A stretch of DNA of 64,000 bases from Candidatus Galacturonatibacter soehngenii (GTDB taxonomy: Bacteria > Bacillota > Clostridia > Lachnospirales > Lachnospiraceae): contig NZ_WAGX01000005.1 of NCBI RefSeq assembly GCF_008830185.1, positions 1,178,001 through 1,242,000 on the forward strand, in the 5' to 3' direction. Shown here one piece after another: positions 56,525 through 64,000 of the stretch (positions are counted from its first letter, which is position 1; each line of letters begins with the position of its first letter). The notes under the pieces are model-generated. The model ran no database searches, was not told the DNA's origin, and saw nothing but the letters and a program-made list of their open reading frames with translations. The translations under genes and the position numbers were made by a program.

Positions 56525-56571
56525 AAAAAGAAGAGTCGAAAGTAGCAACCAGCTATCCCCAACTCTTCTTT
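56525..56571 (-). terminator. Terminator of agr-linked operon
   Basis: AAAGAAGAGT (56527-56536) pairs with ACTCTTCTTT (56562-56571), with an inner TAGC/GCTA. On the minus strand a T run follows. The 211-bp gap up to the NlpC gene at 56383 holds no clear promoter. Confidence 0.8.
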
Positions 56572-56594
56572 AACCCAATTTCAATTGTAATAAC

Positions 56595-57590
56595 TTATAC
56601 CATAGTATCAAAATGACTTACATATATACTTTCATCCGTTACATTATATAGCCCATACTCCCCTAAGCCTATTTCCAAGTTCAAGTCCAAAATTTTCGAA
56701 ACGTCCATCTTGGCTAATTTTCCTAATTGCTCTGCAAAATAGCCATAAGCTACGCCCTTAAATTCACTTGGAATGGCACTTGAGCTTTTTAAATATTCCT
56801 TATATAGTTCTAATGCATTCTCCCCCGCTGCATTTACAAATCCATCCTGTGTCACAAAAAAGTCTCTTAAGTCCAGTCCTGTCACATTTTGGAAATCTTT
56901 TAAAGCTCGATATTTTGCCAATACATCTTTTGAAATGCCCGATGCATTACTGTTTAATATGTGATAAAACAATTGCTTCGCATTGTTTGATGAATTGAGT
57001 GCTTGTTCTATCTGCTGTGAAATACTTGTATCCTCTAAGCCTATAACACTTAACTTATAATAAAACGGGTCAATTTTTAAAACAACTGATCGCTGACTTA
57101 ATAATGACAGGTCAAAACCGCTATTGGTTAAAATATTACGCACTTGTAAGTTTACCATATTGTGATTGTAAACTTGTTTCTCAGAATCTGTTGGATCGCA
57201 TACTTTTTGAGATAAATGTGGATCATCAACATTTCCCCCTCCACCAAGACAACCATATAATGTCATTTCTAATTCGTTAAAATACATTGCCTTTTTTTCT
57301 TCATAGCTGTATCTATTGAATGAGCTTGAATTGTATTTCTCGTTCAAATATGTATACAAATCATCCACATTACTATATTTTTCACGATTTCGCACCGACA
57401 CAGAATAATAAATGTCTTCTAGTTTTGAGTACGCTTTGTAAGCATCCTCATCCTGACTGCGATTATTACTTCTTACTTCATCCGTTGTAACAGCATACTC
57501 TTTTTTCCAACTTGGTATCTGAGGAGTTTTTGGCGAATAACGCCCTTTTATATTATAATAATTATAATAAGCGGTACCTTCTACTGCCAT
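56595..57590 (-). CDS. Protein of unknown function (possibly DUF4885-like)
   Basis: This 331-residue hydrophilic, Tyr- and Asn-rich protein has no signal peptide or membrane segment. It has a cysteine pair around a GGGG stretch (YGCLGGGGNVDDP, about 111-124) and predicted helices. The overall look recalls DUF4885 proteins of Firmicutes, but I cannot verify that. AGGTG lies about 8 nt before the ATG. It follows the secreted protein by 10 bp, so both are probably agr-linked. The function is unknown. Confidence 0.65.
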   Translation of the reverse strand: MAVEGTAYYNYYNIKGRYSPKTPQIPSWKKEYAVTTDEVRSNNRSQDEDAYKAYSKLEDIYYSVSVRNREKYSNVDDLYTYLNEKYNSSSFNRYSYEEKKAMYFNELEMTLYGCLGGGGNVDDPHLSQKVCDPTDSEKQVYNHNMVNLQVRNILTNSGFDLSLLSQRSVVLKIDPFYYKLSVIGLEDTSISQQIEQALNSSNNAKQLFYHILNSNASGISKDVLAKYRALKDFQNVTGLDLRDFFVTQDGFVNAAGENALELYKEYLKSSSAIPSEFKGVAYGYFAEQLGKLAKMDVSKILDLNLEIGLGEYGLYNVTDESIYVSHFDTMV

Positions 57591-57600
57591 TTCTTTTCAC

Positions 57601-58473
57601 CTACTTTAAAAATATTTGATAATTTGTTTGATTCATGTCATATTGCCAATCTACCTTGATGCTAACATTCTTCATCGTGGATTTTGCTGTTGCTAAAGCA
57701 TTATATTTAAAATACCATATTTGCTTGGCATCAAAATCATCCGTAAGCGATATCGAATATGAGCCACTTGAGGCATTGGACACTACCGACTTGTACCAAA
57801 GATTTGAACTAGCTGGCATAATCATATGACGTACATTACCTTGACTTGGACTTTGTGTTCCAGAAGTTCCTATTCTATAAACTTTTGCCTTGTTTGGAAT
57901 ACTCGTATTATTTGTCAGATTTAAACCTAGAACATTTGAGTCTACACCATTAAGGTTTAAACCTGAATTCCCAGGATTTGTAGCTGTTCCCGAGAAAGCA
58001 AAGGTTCCCGTTCCTGTTCTAATCCAATTTGCTGCTGAAAGATTGAAATACATGGATGATTCAAAGTTATTTCCTCTTGACACAACCAGATAAAATGTCT
58101 TACTAGACGACGTCGTATTATCAACATCAATGTACAATGCTGGTGTTACACCCGTACTGTCTATTATATTTTCTGGATTTTGCCTAGAGCCCCCAATATT
58201 AACTCCTGCTGAATCTTTAACCTGTACTTTCATTCCATCATAATCTTTGTGTGTAGATGTTCGTATGTAGATGTGCTCCCCACTCGCTACATTAAATTTA
58301 AACCATGATTCATTTGCCCCTTCGGCTAAAATCACCGTAGGCGATGCATTAATAGAATTCCACGAGCCAAAGGTATATGCCGTGTCCTTGGTGTAATTAT
58401 CCGTTATTGTTGTTGCTGCTAAAACTTGAGTTTGCGGTAAAAGAGTAAATACAAGTGCGATTGTTATTATCAT
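57601..58473 (-). CDS. Secreted protein with PPC-like domain; signal peptide apparently frameshifted
   Basis: This 290-residue frame begins MIITIALVFTLLPQTQVLAA, a signal-peptide core and cleavage site but without the positive n-region. The mature part resembles a pre-peptidase C-terminal (PPC) beta-sandwich (about 30-145; NESWFKFNVASGEHIYIRTS) plus a second beta-rich region. The missing n-region (MRKKVKMFLA) is encoded from ATG 58502 in another frame that stops at 58470, overlapping this ATG. No ribosome binding site precedes ATG 58473. A single-base deletion in the A7 or T5 run, a sequencing error or slippage would explain this. It lies after agrD and may be an agr output. Confidence 0.72.
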   Translation of the reverse strand: MIITIALVFTLLPQTQVLAATTITDNYTKDTAYTFGSWNSINASPTVILAEGANESWFKFNVASGEHIYIRTSTHKDYDGMKVQVKDSAGVNIGGSRQNPENIIDSTGVTPALYIDVDNTTSSSKTFYLVVSRGNNFESSMYFNLSAANWIRTGTGTFAFSGTATNPGNSGLNLNGVDSNVLGLNLTNNTSIPNKAKVYRIGTSGTQSPSQGNVRHMIMPASSNLWYKSVVSNASSGSYSISLTDDFDAKQIWYFKYNALATAKSTMKNVSIKVDWQYDMNQTNYQIFLK

Positions 58474-58570
58474 GCTAAAAACATTTTAACTTTTTTTCTC
58501 ATCACTTTCAGCTTTCTTTCTTTTACATACCGTTTCACACATATCAACAATACATCTTGACTTTTCGTAC

Positions 58571-58702
58571 TTACTTAGGTCGCTTCGGCTGATGATAGAT
58601 TGCTCCACACCTCCAGACGTAAGAATCCTTTTCCACCTCAGCTTTTGTTACCTCCATGATTGCTTTTAGCACTGTCTTGTTTAGTTTCATAGCTTTTTTC
58701 AT
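58571..58702 (-). CDS. agrD: AgrD-like cyclic peptide autoinducer precursor
   Basis: This 43-residue ORF starts at ATG 58702, with AGGAGG 8 nt upstream inside the end of agrB, and stops at 58571. The N-terminus (MKKAMKLNKTVLKAIMEV) is an amphipathic leader. The C-terminal part reads WRCGAIYHQPKRPK. Cys32 followed by Gly-Ala-Ile-Tyr and then HQPKRP fits the clostridial thiolactone autoinducer pattern, a five-residue ring from Cys32 to Tyr36. AgrB cleaves and cyclises such precursors. Position directly after agrB supports the call. The exact N-terminal cut is unknown. Confidence 0.85.
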   Translation of the reverse strand: MKKAMKLNKTVLKAIMEVTKAEVEKDSYVWRCGAIYHQPKRPK

Positions 58703-58705
58703 TTC

Positions 58706-59281
58706 TCATACCTCCTGTTTTAATATTTTGGCTACACACATCAAAGCTGCACATAATATGATTGCAAGAGACATATAGCTTATGTACGATTTTTGAATCT
58801 CCAATAGAATTGATGCAAATAGAATCATACTTTCCAATGCGATAAGCCATCGTGCCGCACTTTTTGATTCTTTTAATTCAAAAGCATCCATATCCATGTT
58901 TGGATGATTGATTGTCCCAATAATTGCAATTAAAATTACCGATATTACAACTAGGGAATAGGTAATTTTTATATTTGCTATCATTACAGGACTTAGAAAC
59001 GTAACCATAATATACGTTATAATCGTGGCAAGGTAACACTGCCAAAACGTATTTGCATGATAGCCACCTGTTCGTTTTCTTAAGCAAAGAAAGAACCCAA
59101 GAAAAAACAACGTAGGAAGGAATTGTTTTAATAGAAAGCTAATTCCTATGATGCTTCCTACTGTAATCCATTTTTCTGTCATCATAATCAAAGCATATAC
59201 ATAGCGCTCTTTCATATTCTGACTTATCATCTTTTCATTGCCCATCTGCCCAACGATAGCTATTGCTATTTTCTCAACCAT
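58706..59281 (-). CDS. agrB: AgrB-like autoinducer-processing protease
   Basis: This 191-residue membrane protein has 4-6 hydrophobic segments and the AgrB catalytic pair: His75 in KRTGGYHA and Cys82 (WQCYLA), seven residues apart as in Staphylococcus aureus AgrB. It cleaves AgrD and forms the thiolactone ring. AGGAGG precedes the ATG. The agrD start is 4 nt after its stop. The promoter with direct repeats lies immediately upstream. Confidence 0.93.
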   Translation of the reverse strand: MVEKIAIAIVGQMGNEKMISQNMKERYVYALIMMTEKWITVGSIIGISFLLKQFLPTLFFLGFFLCLRKRTGGYHANTFWQCYLATIITYIMVTFLSPVMIANIKITYSLVVISVILIAIIGTINHPNMDMDAFELKESKSAARWLIALESMILFASILLEIQKSYISYMSLAIILCAALMCVAKILKQEV

Positions 59282-59318
59282 ATCTGTGCACCTCCTATCA
59301 TAACTATATCAATTTCTT

Positions 59319-59369
59319 ATTATAAGACAAGTGTTATGGCAGAAAATGGATATTATATTGCAGAAAATG
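59319..59369 (-). promoter_or_regulatory. agrBD promoter with LytTR-type direct repeats
   Basis: GCAGAAAATG occurs at 59339-59348 and 59360-59369 (plus strand), 21 bp apart, i.e. two helical turns on one DNA face. On the minus strand these read CATTTTCTGC and lie over and upstream of the -35 position of a TATAAT at 59324-59319. The layout matches sites for AgrA-type LytTR dimers. Confidence 0.65.
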
Positions 59370-59377
59370 AATGTACT

Positions 59378-60682
59378 TTAATCTACTGGTATTAAAATGG
59401 AAAAATAAAATTCGCTATCATTGTTTTTTATTACATAAGAACCGTTATATTTTTCTATTATAGTAATAATATTTTTTATTCCAATTCCATGCTCCTCTGG
59501 CTCTAATAATTTACTTGTTTTTATCCTTCCATTCTCAAAGATAGGCGGCTCACTGCAGGTATTTTTTACAGATAAGATAATACCGTCCTCCTCTTTTATA
59601 AATTTTAGCTTAATCACTTTTTGATTGCTGCATTTTTCACATGCTTCAATCGCATTGTTTAATAGATTTGCCAATATCACCACGATATCCTCGTCTGTAA
59701 CTTTTATTGTGGATAAGTCGTTTACACGAAATACAAAGACGATACCTTTGTTAATGGCCTCTTGATACTTTGTATTAATAATTGCATTTATGATTACATT
59801 ATTGGTATTGATTGCATCTCGCTCTTGTCTTAGCTTAACGCTAATGGTTCGAATATATTTTTCTAATTCTTCATATTGCTTTTTTATCAATAAGGATTCA
59901 ATGCATAGTATCTCATTTTTAAATTCATGAACTTTACTTCTTTGTTTGTCATAGTTTTCTGAAATGGTTTTATACATTTGCGTCTGGTTCTTTACCTCAA
60001 CCTCAAACATTTCTTTTTTTCTAATTTGTAGTTCTCGTTTTACTATGTCGTTAATTAGATAAAAGACTACTATATTCATGGCTACCATACCTAATGCAAT
60101 TATGAGTAAGATTCTAATTTGAATTTGATTTACTTCATACCCAATTATAGCAATCATACCTGTAACTGTTAGTATTGTAAAAATGGGAAAAAATAAAAAT
60201 CGAATCCACTCTACATCAGTTAATATTTCAGTGGATTTGTGCCCCATTTTCTTTTTTATAATTAGTATACATATATATAAAATTACTTTACTAAAAATAA
60301 TAACCAACATGCTTTCTATTTTGAAGAACTGTAAGGTCATATCATAATTAGAAAATAAGGAACCATTTATAGAAAAAGCAATGTAATCGGCCAGCAAAAG
60401 CAGCCCTTGGTATAGTATTGCAATTACAAATGTCTTTCGAAATCTCACCTTCATGGTCACAAACATCGTTAACGCAAACAATAAAATAATCATTCCTTGT
60501 TTTACTATAAAAATATTCCTTAAAATACTTGCAATCAAATAGCAAAAGCAAACCTGAAAAAAAGTAATTAGATAATTAAATCCTCTACGATGCTTTTTTC
60601 TTTCACAAAACGCTTCATAAAACATTTTACAACATATGACTTCAAAAAGTATCGTCAGTAAATTTAATGTTACTTCAAACAT
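59378..60682 (-). CDS. agrC: AgrC-like sensor histidine kinase
   Basis: This 434-residue protein has an N-terminal half with about six membrane segments (1-215) and a GHKL-type cytoplasmic kinase: phospho-acceptor His252 in KVHEFKNE, an N box LLNNAIEACE (about 340-349) and the G box HGIGIKNI. The lack of an extracellular domain beyond loops fits a receptor for a membrane-near cyclic peptide. Its ATG overlaps the agrA stop (TAATG). It phosphorylates AgrA on binding the peptide. Confidence 0.9.
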   Translation of the reverse strand: MFEVTLNLLTILFEVICCKMFYEAFCERKKHRRGFNYLITFFQVCFCYLIASILRNIFIVKQGMIILLFALTMFVTMKVRFRKTFVIAILYQGLLLLADYIAFSINGSLFSNYDMTLQFFKIESMLVIIFSKVILYICILIIKKKMGHKSTEILTDVEWIRFLFFPIFTILTVTGMIAIIGYEVNQIQIRILLIIALGMVAMNIVVFYLINDIVKRELQIRKKEMFEVEVKNQTQMYKTISENYDKQRSKVHEFKNEILCIESLLIKKQYEELEKYIRTISVKLRQERDAINTNNVIINAIINTKYQEAINKGIVFVFRVNDLSTIKVTDEDIVVILANLLNNAIEACEKCSNQKVIKLKFIKEEDGIILSVKNTCSEPPIFENGRIKTSKLLEPEEHGIGIKNIITIIEKYNGSYVIKNNDSEFYFSILIPVD

Positions 60683-61407
60683 TAAAATTCTCCTTTGTAT
60701 GATATAAAAATAGCATTTACACTTTTATATCTCACCTTTGGTATTGCTAGTGTTGTATGGTTACTTAGCACTACTTCATATCTTTTCATACTTTTGATAT
60801 GTTTTATATTGACTAGAAAACTTTGATGTACTCTAATAAATCCTTCGTCTTTTAGTTCTTTTTCCATGTTGTTTAGGGTGTCGTATAACGTATATATGTT
60901 TAGCTTATCTTCCATGACTTGAAATTCAAGTTTATGTAAATTACTCTCAATGTATAGTATTTTGTTTAAGGATATCTTCTTAATACCTTCACTAAACTTA
61001 AATTCTTTTTTAACTTCCTTATAGTTCATTTTAAGTGTGATAGCATCCATACACTCATTGATACTATCATCAAAATTTACATTGTTTTTTAGAAGATAGC
61101 GCACCGCATCTACCTTATAACCTTCTAATGTGTAATTAACATATGCGGTAACAAATACAATAAATACGTCTTTGCTTAGCTCACGAATCTTTTGTGCTGT
61201 CTTTATTCCATCGAATTCGTTCATGTTAATATCAAGAAATATAATCTTATATTGAATCATTTCGATTCCTTGGTCCACAAACTCTTCGCCAGAAGAAAAG
61301 GTATCGATTTCATATGCAATACCTTTTTGTTTTAGATATCTCCCCACATATTCTTTCACCGTATTTCTAAAATGTTTTTCATCATCGCAAACGGCAATCT
61401 TAAACAT
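60682..61407 (-). CDS. agrA: AgrA-like response regulator, LytTR DNA-binding
   Basis: This 241-residue protein has a receiver domain (1-120; Asp59 in IIFLDINMNEFDG) and a C-terminal LytTR domain (about 140-238; ILYIESNLHKLEF, RVHQSFLVN). ATG 61407 is chosen because GGGGGAG lies 4-5 nt upstream. The receiver starts normally there, whereas the longer frame (to 61440) adds 11 unrelated residues. It is the first gene of the agr locus. It likely binds the 21-bp-spaced repeats upstream of agrB, giving positive feedback. Confidence 0.92.
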   Translation of the reverse strand: MFKIAVCDDEKHFRNTVKEYVGRYLKQKGIAYEIDTFSSGEEFVDQGIEMIQYKIIFLDINMNEFDGIKTAQKIRELSKDVFIVFVTAYVNYTLEGYKVDAVRYLLKNNVNFDDSINECMDAITLKMNYKEVKKEFKFSEGIKKISLNKILYIESNLHKLEFQVMEDKLNIYTLYDTLNNMEKELKDEGFIRVHQSFLVNIKHIKSMKRYEVVLSNHTTLAIPKVRYKSVNAIFISYKGEF

Positions 61408-61540
61408 ATAGCTCCCCCTTCCCCAAATCATGCAAAACATTATCCTAGCGCGGACACATTTTTTTCTTTATTATTTATCTATACCTCTATTTTTATCGGC
61501 TTATTTTGACGAAGGCTTAATTCCTTTCTTCTATTTGTAT

Positions 61541-63208
61541 TTATTTGTTTACGATTTCTTCATTTGCTATTTCTTTAAGCTTTCCTTGGTCTAGAAATAC
61601 TACCGTTTCTATTTCATTTATTGTTTCTTGTTTATGTGTTACAAGAATAACGGTTTTGTCTTTGAGTCTGGTATGTATCAATTGATTGATTTGTTTATCT
61701 GTATATCGATCCATATTAGAGGTTGCTTCATCTAAGATAAAGATAGGCTTATCATAAATAAGTGCTCTTGCCATGGCAATTTTTTGTCTTTGCCCACCCG
61801 ATAGTAAGGAACCATTTTCACCAACCATGTAATCCAAAGAAACTTCATTTATAAATTCCTCTAAGCCACTATCTGCAATTGCATTTTGTAATGTTATCTC
61901 ATCTACTTTTTTATATAAGCAAATATTATTTCGAATGGTATCATGAAACAAATAGACTTGCTGACTTACAACTGCAAAAAGACTTCTGTAATGATTTATT
62001 TCAAAGTCTTGAATGTTTCTTCCATTTAACAATATCTCCCCTTCCTCTACCTCATAAAATCTTGTTAATAAGTTGATGAGCGTTGATTTACCAGAACCAT
62101 TTTTGCCCACTAGAACAACTTTACCTTTATGAGGTATAACCCAGTTGATGTGATTTAAGACCTTATAACCTTTTTGATAGGAAAAAGAGACCTGTTTCAG
62201 TGTAATCTCTCCTGCTTTTAAAGCTTTGACAGAGCCACCTTCTTTTTCTTGCTCTAATTCCATGAATGCAAAGTAGCGTTTTGTTGAAGGTATAATACCT
62301 GATAGAAGATATCCAATATTTAAAATTGCAGAAATCGGAGCAGTTACATAGGTACTGTAAGTAATAAAAGCAAAAATACTTCCAAGTGAAAGTTGCAAGT
62401 CAAACAACATGTTTGCACCAACAATATAAAGAATGGTTTGTAGAAGTTGTATCATCATGCCATCTGATATAAGATTTAATTGCGAAAGTATATTCATTTG
62501 TTTCTTTCGGTTTATTACATCTTTTTGTCTGTTATAAAACTCCTCTTTTTTAGGGGAGTACAAATGAAATAATTTAATCTCTTGCATTCCCGTTATGGTT
62601 TCTCCAAACCATTTTGCATAGCTTTCAGAATCTTTCATATACGAATCCATATAGACTTTTCTTTTTTTTGCAAAATATTTGATTGCAAGATACTTAAACG
62701 GGATAAAAAGCATAACCAGTAATGTAAGTTTGTAATTAATCAGGAATAATCCGATGACACCGCCTACAATTCCAAATATCTGTGCAATTACAAAAAACAT
62801 GCTTTCATCTGCAATAGAGGTAATATTGGCAATGTCCGTTGAAAGAGTATTTAAGATTTCAGCATCATTTTTTTGCTTAAAATAGTTTGGTTTCATCTGA
62901 AGCAGATGAACAAAGGACTGCTCTGACAAGGAGTACTCTAAGTCTGCTGCAATTTGAATTCTTATCGCTTCTTTGCAAATATCAATTAGCTTAATACATC
63001 CATACAAAATTGCGGATGCAAGAATTAATTGCATTAAAAGCGTTTTATCCTTTCCCAAAAAGCCTTTATCCATTATATTTTTACTCAGTATTGGAAGAAG
63101 CATATTTAATCCTGTAGACGCTAACAAACAAACGGCTATTATGGCTATTTTCTTTTTATATTTTTTTAAAAGCCCTAACAATATTTTAATTGCTTCCTGA
63201 TTACTCAC
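61541..63208 (-). CDS. ABC exporter (fused membrane and ATPase domains)
   Basis: This 555-residue half-transporter has an N-terminal type-I exporter membrane domain (about 1-310, six segments) and a C-terminal ATPase with GKNGSGKS, LSGGQRQK and Walker B IFILDEATSNMD intact. No N-terminal peptidase C39 domain is present. Its ATG overlaps the end of the upstream partial gene by 8 nt. It lies just before the agr locus but is transcribed in a separate unit with the partial gene. It may export a modified peptide; the substrate is not determined. Confidence 0.92.
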   Translation of the reverse strand: MSNQEAIKILLGLLKKYKKKIAIIAVCLLASTGLNMLLPILSKNIMDKGFLGKDKTLLMQLILASAILYGCIKLIDICKEAIRIQIAADLEYSLSEQSFVHLLQMKPNYFKQKNDAEILNTLSTDIANITSIADESMFFVIAQIFGIVGGVIGLFLINYKLTLLVMLFIPFKYLAIKYFAKKRKVYMDSYMKDSESYAKWFGETITGMQEIKLFHLYSPKKEEFYNRQKDVINRKKQMNILSQLNLISDGMMIQLLQTILYIVGANMLFDLQLSLGSIFAFITYSTYVTAPISAILNIGYLLSGIIPSTKRYFAFMELEQEKEGGSVKALKAGEITLKQVSFSYQKGYKVLNHINWVIPHKGKVVLVGKNGSGKSTLINLLTRFYEVEEGEILLNGRNIQDFEINHYRSLFAVVSQQVYLFHDTIRNNICLYKKVDEITLQNAIADSGLEEFINEVSLDYMVGENGSLLSGGQRQKIAMARALIYDKPIFILDEATSNMDRYTDKQINQLIHTRLKDKTVILVTHKQETINEIETVVFLDQGKLKEIANEEIVNK

Positions 63209-64000
63209 TTTTATCCTCCGCTAAAAAATGTTTGATGTTTTGAAACATTTCCATAATTACTTTTTGAGTCAAACTGGATTCGTTACTTTGAAATACCATC
63301 TCTTTTTCTATCCAAATTGCAACTTGAACTATGTTTTTTTCTTGTTTTACTTGAACTTCCATATCATAATCGGGATATAGTTGATATAAGTGTTTTTTGT
63401 CTTCATGTAATACACTCCATAACACTAAATCATTTTGTTTATAATGCGTTTGCCCTTCTAAAAAATTTCGAAGCATTTGTGGCTTAGTATACATATTGGG
63501 AATGTATTCTAAGCGATAAAGAACCCCTTCTGGCTTTGAAGCAATTACATAGGCATGGTAGCCCTCGTCAGCAAATAACTTTTTTAATGTTGTTAATATT
63601 AAATATTCATCCAGTTCATTCCAAACATCAAGAATTATAAGAGGAAGCTCAAGTGAAGTTGCTTTGTATGTATTATTAACTATTTGGTTCATACGATTTT
63701 GCCAACTCCAGACAAACCCATTTGTAATGCTTGGAGCTATATCTTCTTGTCCCAAATATACTATATTCTTTTTCTCTATACCAATATCCTTTAATTCTTC
63801 CATAGAATCAATGATTACCGTATCAATTTCTTTTTCTACATCAGCATATTCACCTGGAATTGTCTGAAAGTAATATGTTGCACTGCTTTTATTTTCTTTT
63901 CTTCGATAGGCTTTATAAATCCAGTCAGGTTCATAGAAAATATCGAGACCCTTTTTTTCACTTTGATTAAAATACTTTTTGAGAAAACAAAGATCTACTT
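63201..64000 (-). CDS. Partial protein of unknown function, possibly peptide-maturation related (5' end outside window)
   Basis: The frame stays open from the stop at 63201 to the window edge (about 265 residues visible); the ATG at 63803 is internal, as the frame continues cleanly upstream (FYEPDWIYKAY, YYFQTIPGEYADVEKEIDT). The C-terminal half holds LELPLIILDVWNELDEYL and LFADEGYHAYVIASKPE. This resembles the C-terminal region of TIGR04066-type peptide-maturation proteins, but only by eye. It overlaps the ABC exporter by 8 nt, so they act together. I do not recognise catalytic residues. Confidence 0.65.
   Translation of the reverse strand, partial: VDLCFLKKYFNQSEKKGLDIFYEPDWIYKAYRRKENKSSATYYFQTIPGEYADVEKEIDTVIIDSMEELKDIGIEKKNIVYLGQEDIAPSITNGFVWSWQNRMNQIVNNTYKATSLELPLIILDVWNELDEYLILTTLKKLFADEGYHAYVIASKPEGVLYRLEYIPNMYTKPQMLRNFLEGQTHYKQNDLVLWSVLHEDKKHLYQLYPDYDMEVQVKQEKNIVQVAIWIEKEMVFQSNESSLTQKVIMEMFQNIKHFLAEDKSE

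Noticed and set aside
58638-58850. 70-codon minus-strand frame across agrB and agrD
   Set aside because: It is a shadow frame: both overlapping genes have family motifs and good ribosome binding sites, and its product has no recognisable feature.

Overview
The window is AT-rich, with tightly packed genes that mostly run on the minus strand, strong AGGAGG-type ribosome binding sites and occasional TTG starts. Its content (butyrate kinase, beta-glucoside PTS, agr-type peptide signalling, flavodiiron/Ric nitrosative-stress genes, AraC regulators fused to a GH39 domain) points to an anaerobic clostridial Firmicute, most likely a gut or plant-polymer-associated member of the Lachnospiraceae. No rRNA, tRNA, CRISPR array, insertion sequence or prophage was seen.

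Region 1 (1-10.8 kb): a partial Fe-S flavoprotein gene, a PucR-type and a LysR-type regulator, then a minus-strand operon acp-like / CocE-type hydrolase / phosphotransacylase / butyrate kinase / DUF1097-like membrane protein / OFA-family transporter, with a second PucR-type regulator divergent from it. It looks like an ATP-yielding acyl-metabolism module of unknown substrate.

Region 2 (10.8-41.4 kb): a large plant-glycoside island. A Gfo/Idh/MocA dehydrogenase, the two subunits of a C-glycoside deglycosidase (DgpB-DgpC / DfgA-DfgB type) and a flavoprotein form one operon. Around it lie a ribose-type ABC ATPase and permease, a GH1 phospho-beta-glucosidase with its EIIBCA PTS, a GH106-like hydrolase with an EIIBC PTS, a sugar-binding lipoprotein with a YesMN-type two-component system and a decayed ABC ATPase, and a second dehydrogenase/TIM-barrel pair typical of 3-keto-glycoside chemistry. 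Three long AraC regulators carrying C-terminal GH39-like domains without the usual acid/base residue are interspersed. The binding protein (31.7 kb) and the ABC ATPase/permease (17.1 kb) are 14 kb apart, but their promoters share the same -35 region.

Region 3 (41.5-56.4 kb): housekeeping and accessory genes: GNAT acetyltransferase, membrane protein, S66 carboxypeptidase, SEC-C/pRiA4b-type protein, flavodiiron protein with Ric and an FNR-like regulator (a class-II FNR box lies upstream of ric), MATE pump, amino-acid ABC transporter, NYN-domain protein, MscL, M19 dipeptidase and an NlpC/P60 endopeptidase.

Region 4 (56.6-64 kb): an agr quorum-sensing locus in the order A-C-B-D, including a 43-residue agrD, with LytTR-type direct repeats at the agrBD promoter. 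It is followed by a secreted protein whose signal peptide is split by an apparent frameshift and by a protein of unknown function. Upstream are an ABC exporter and a partial gene that may belong to a peptide-maturation system.
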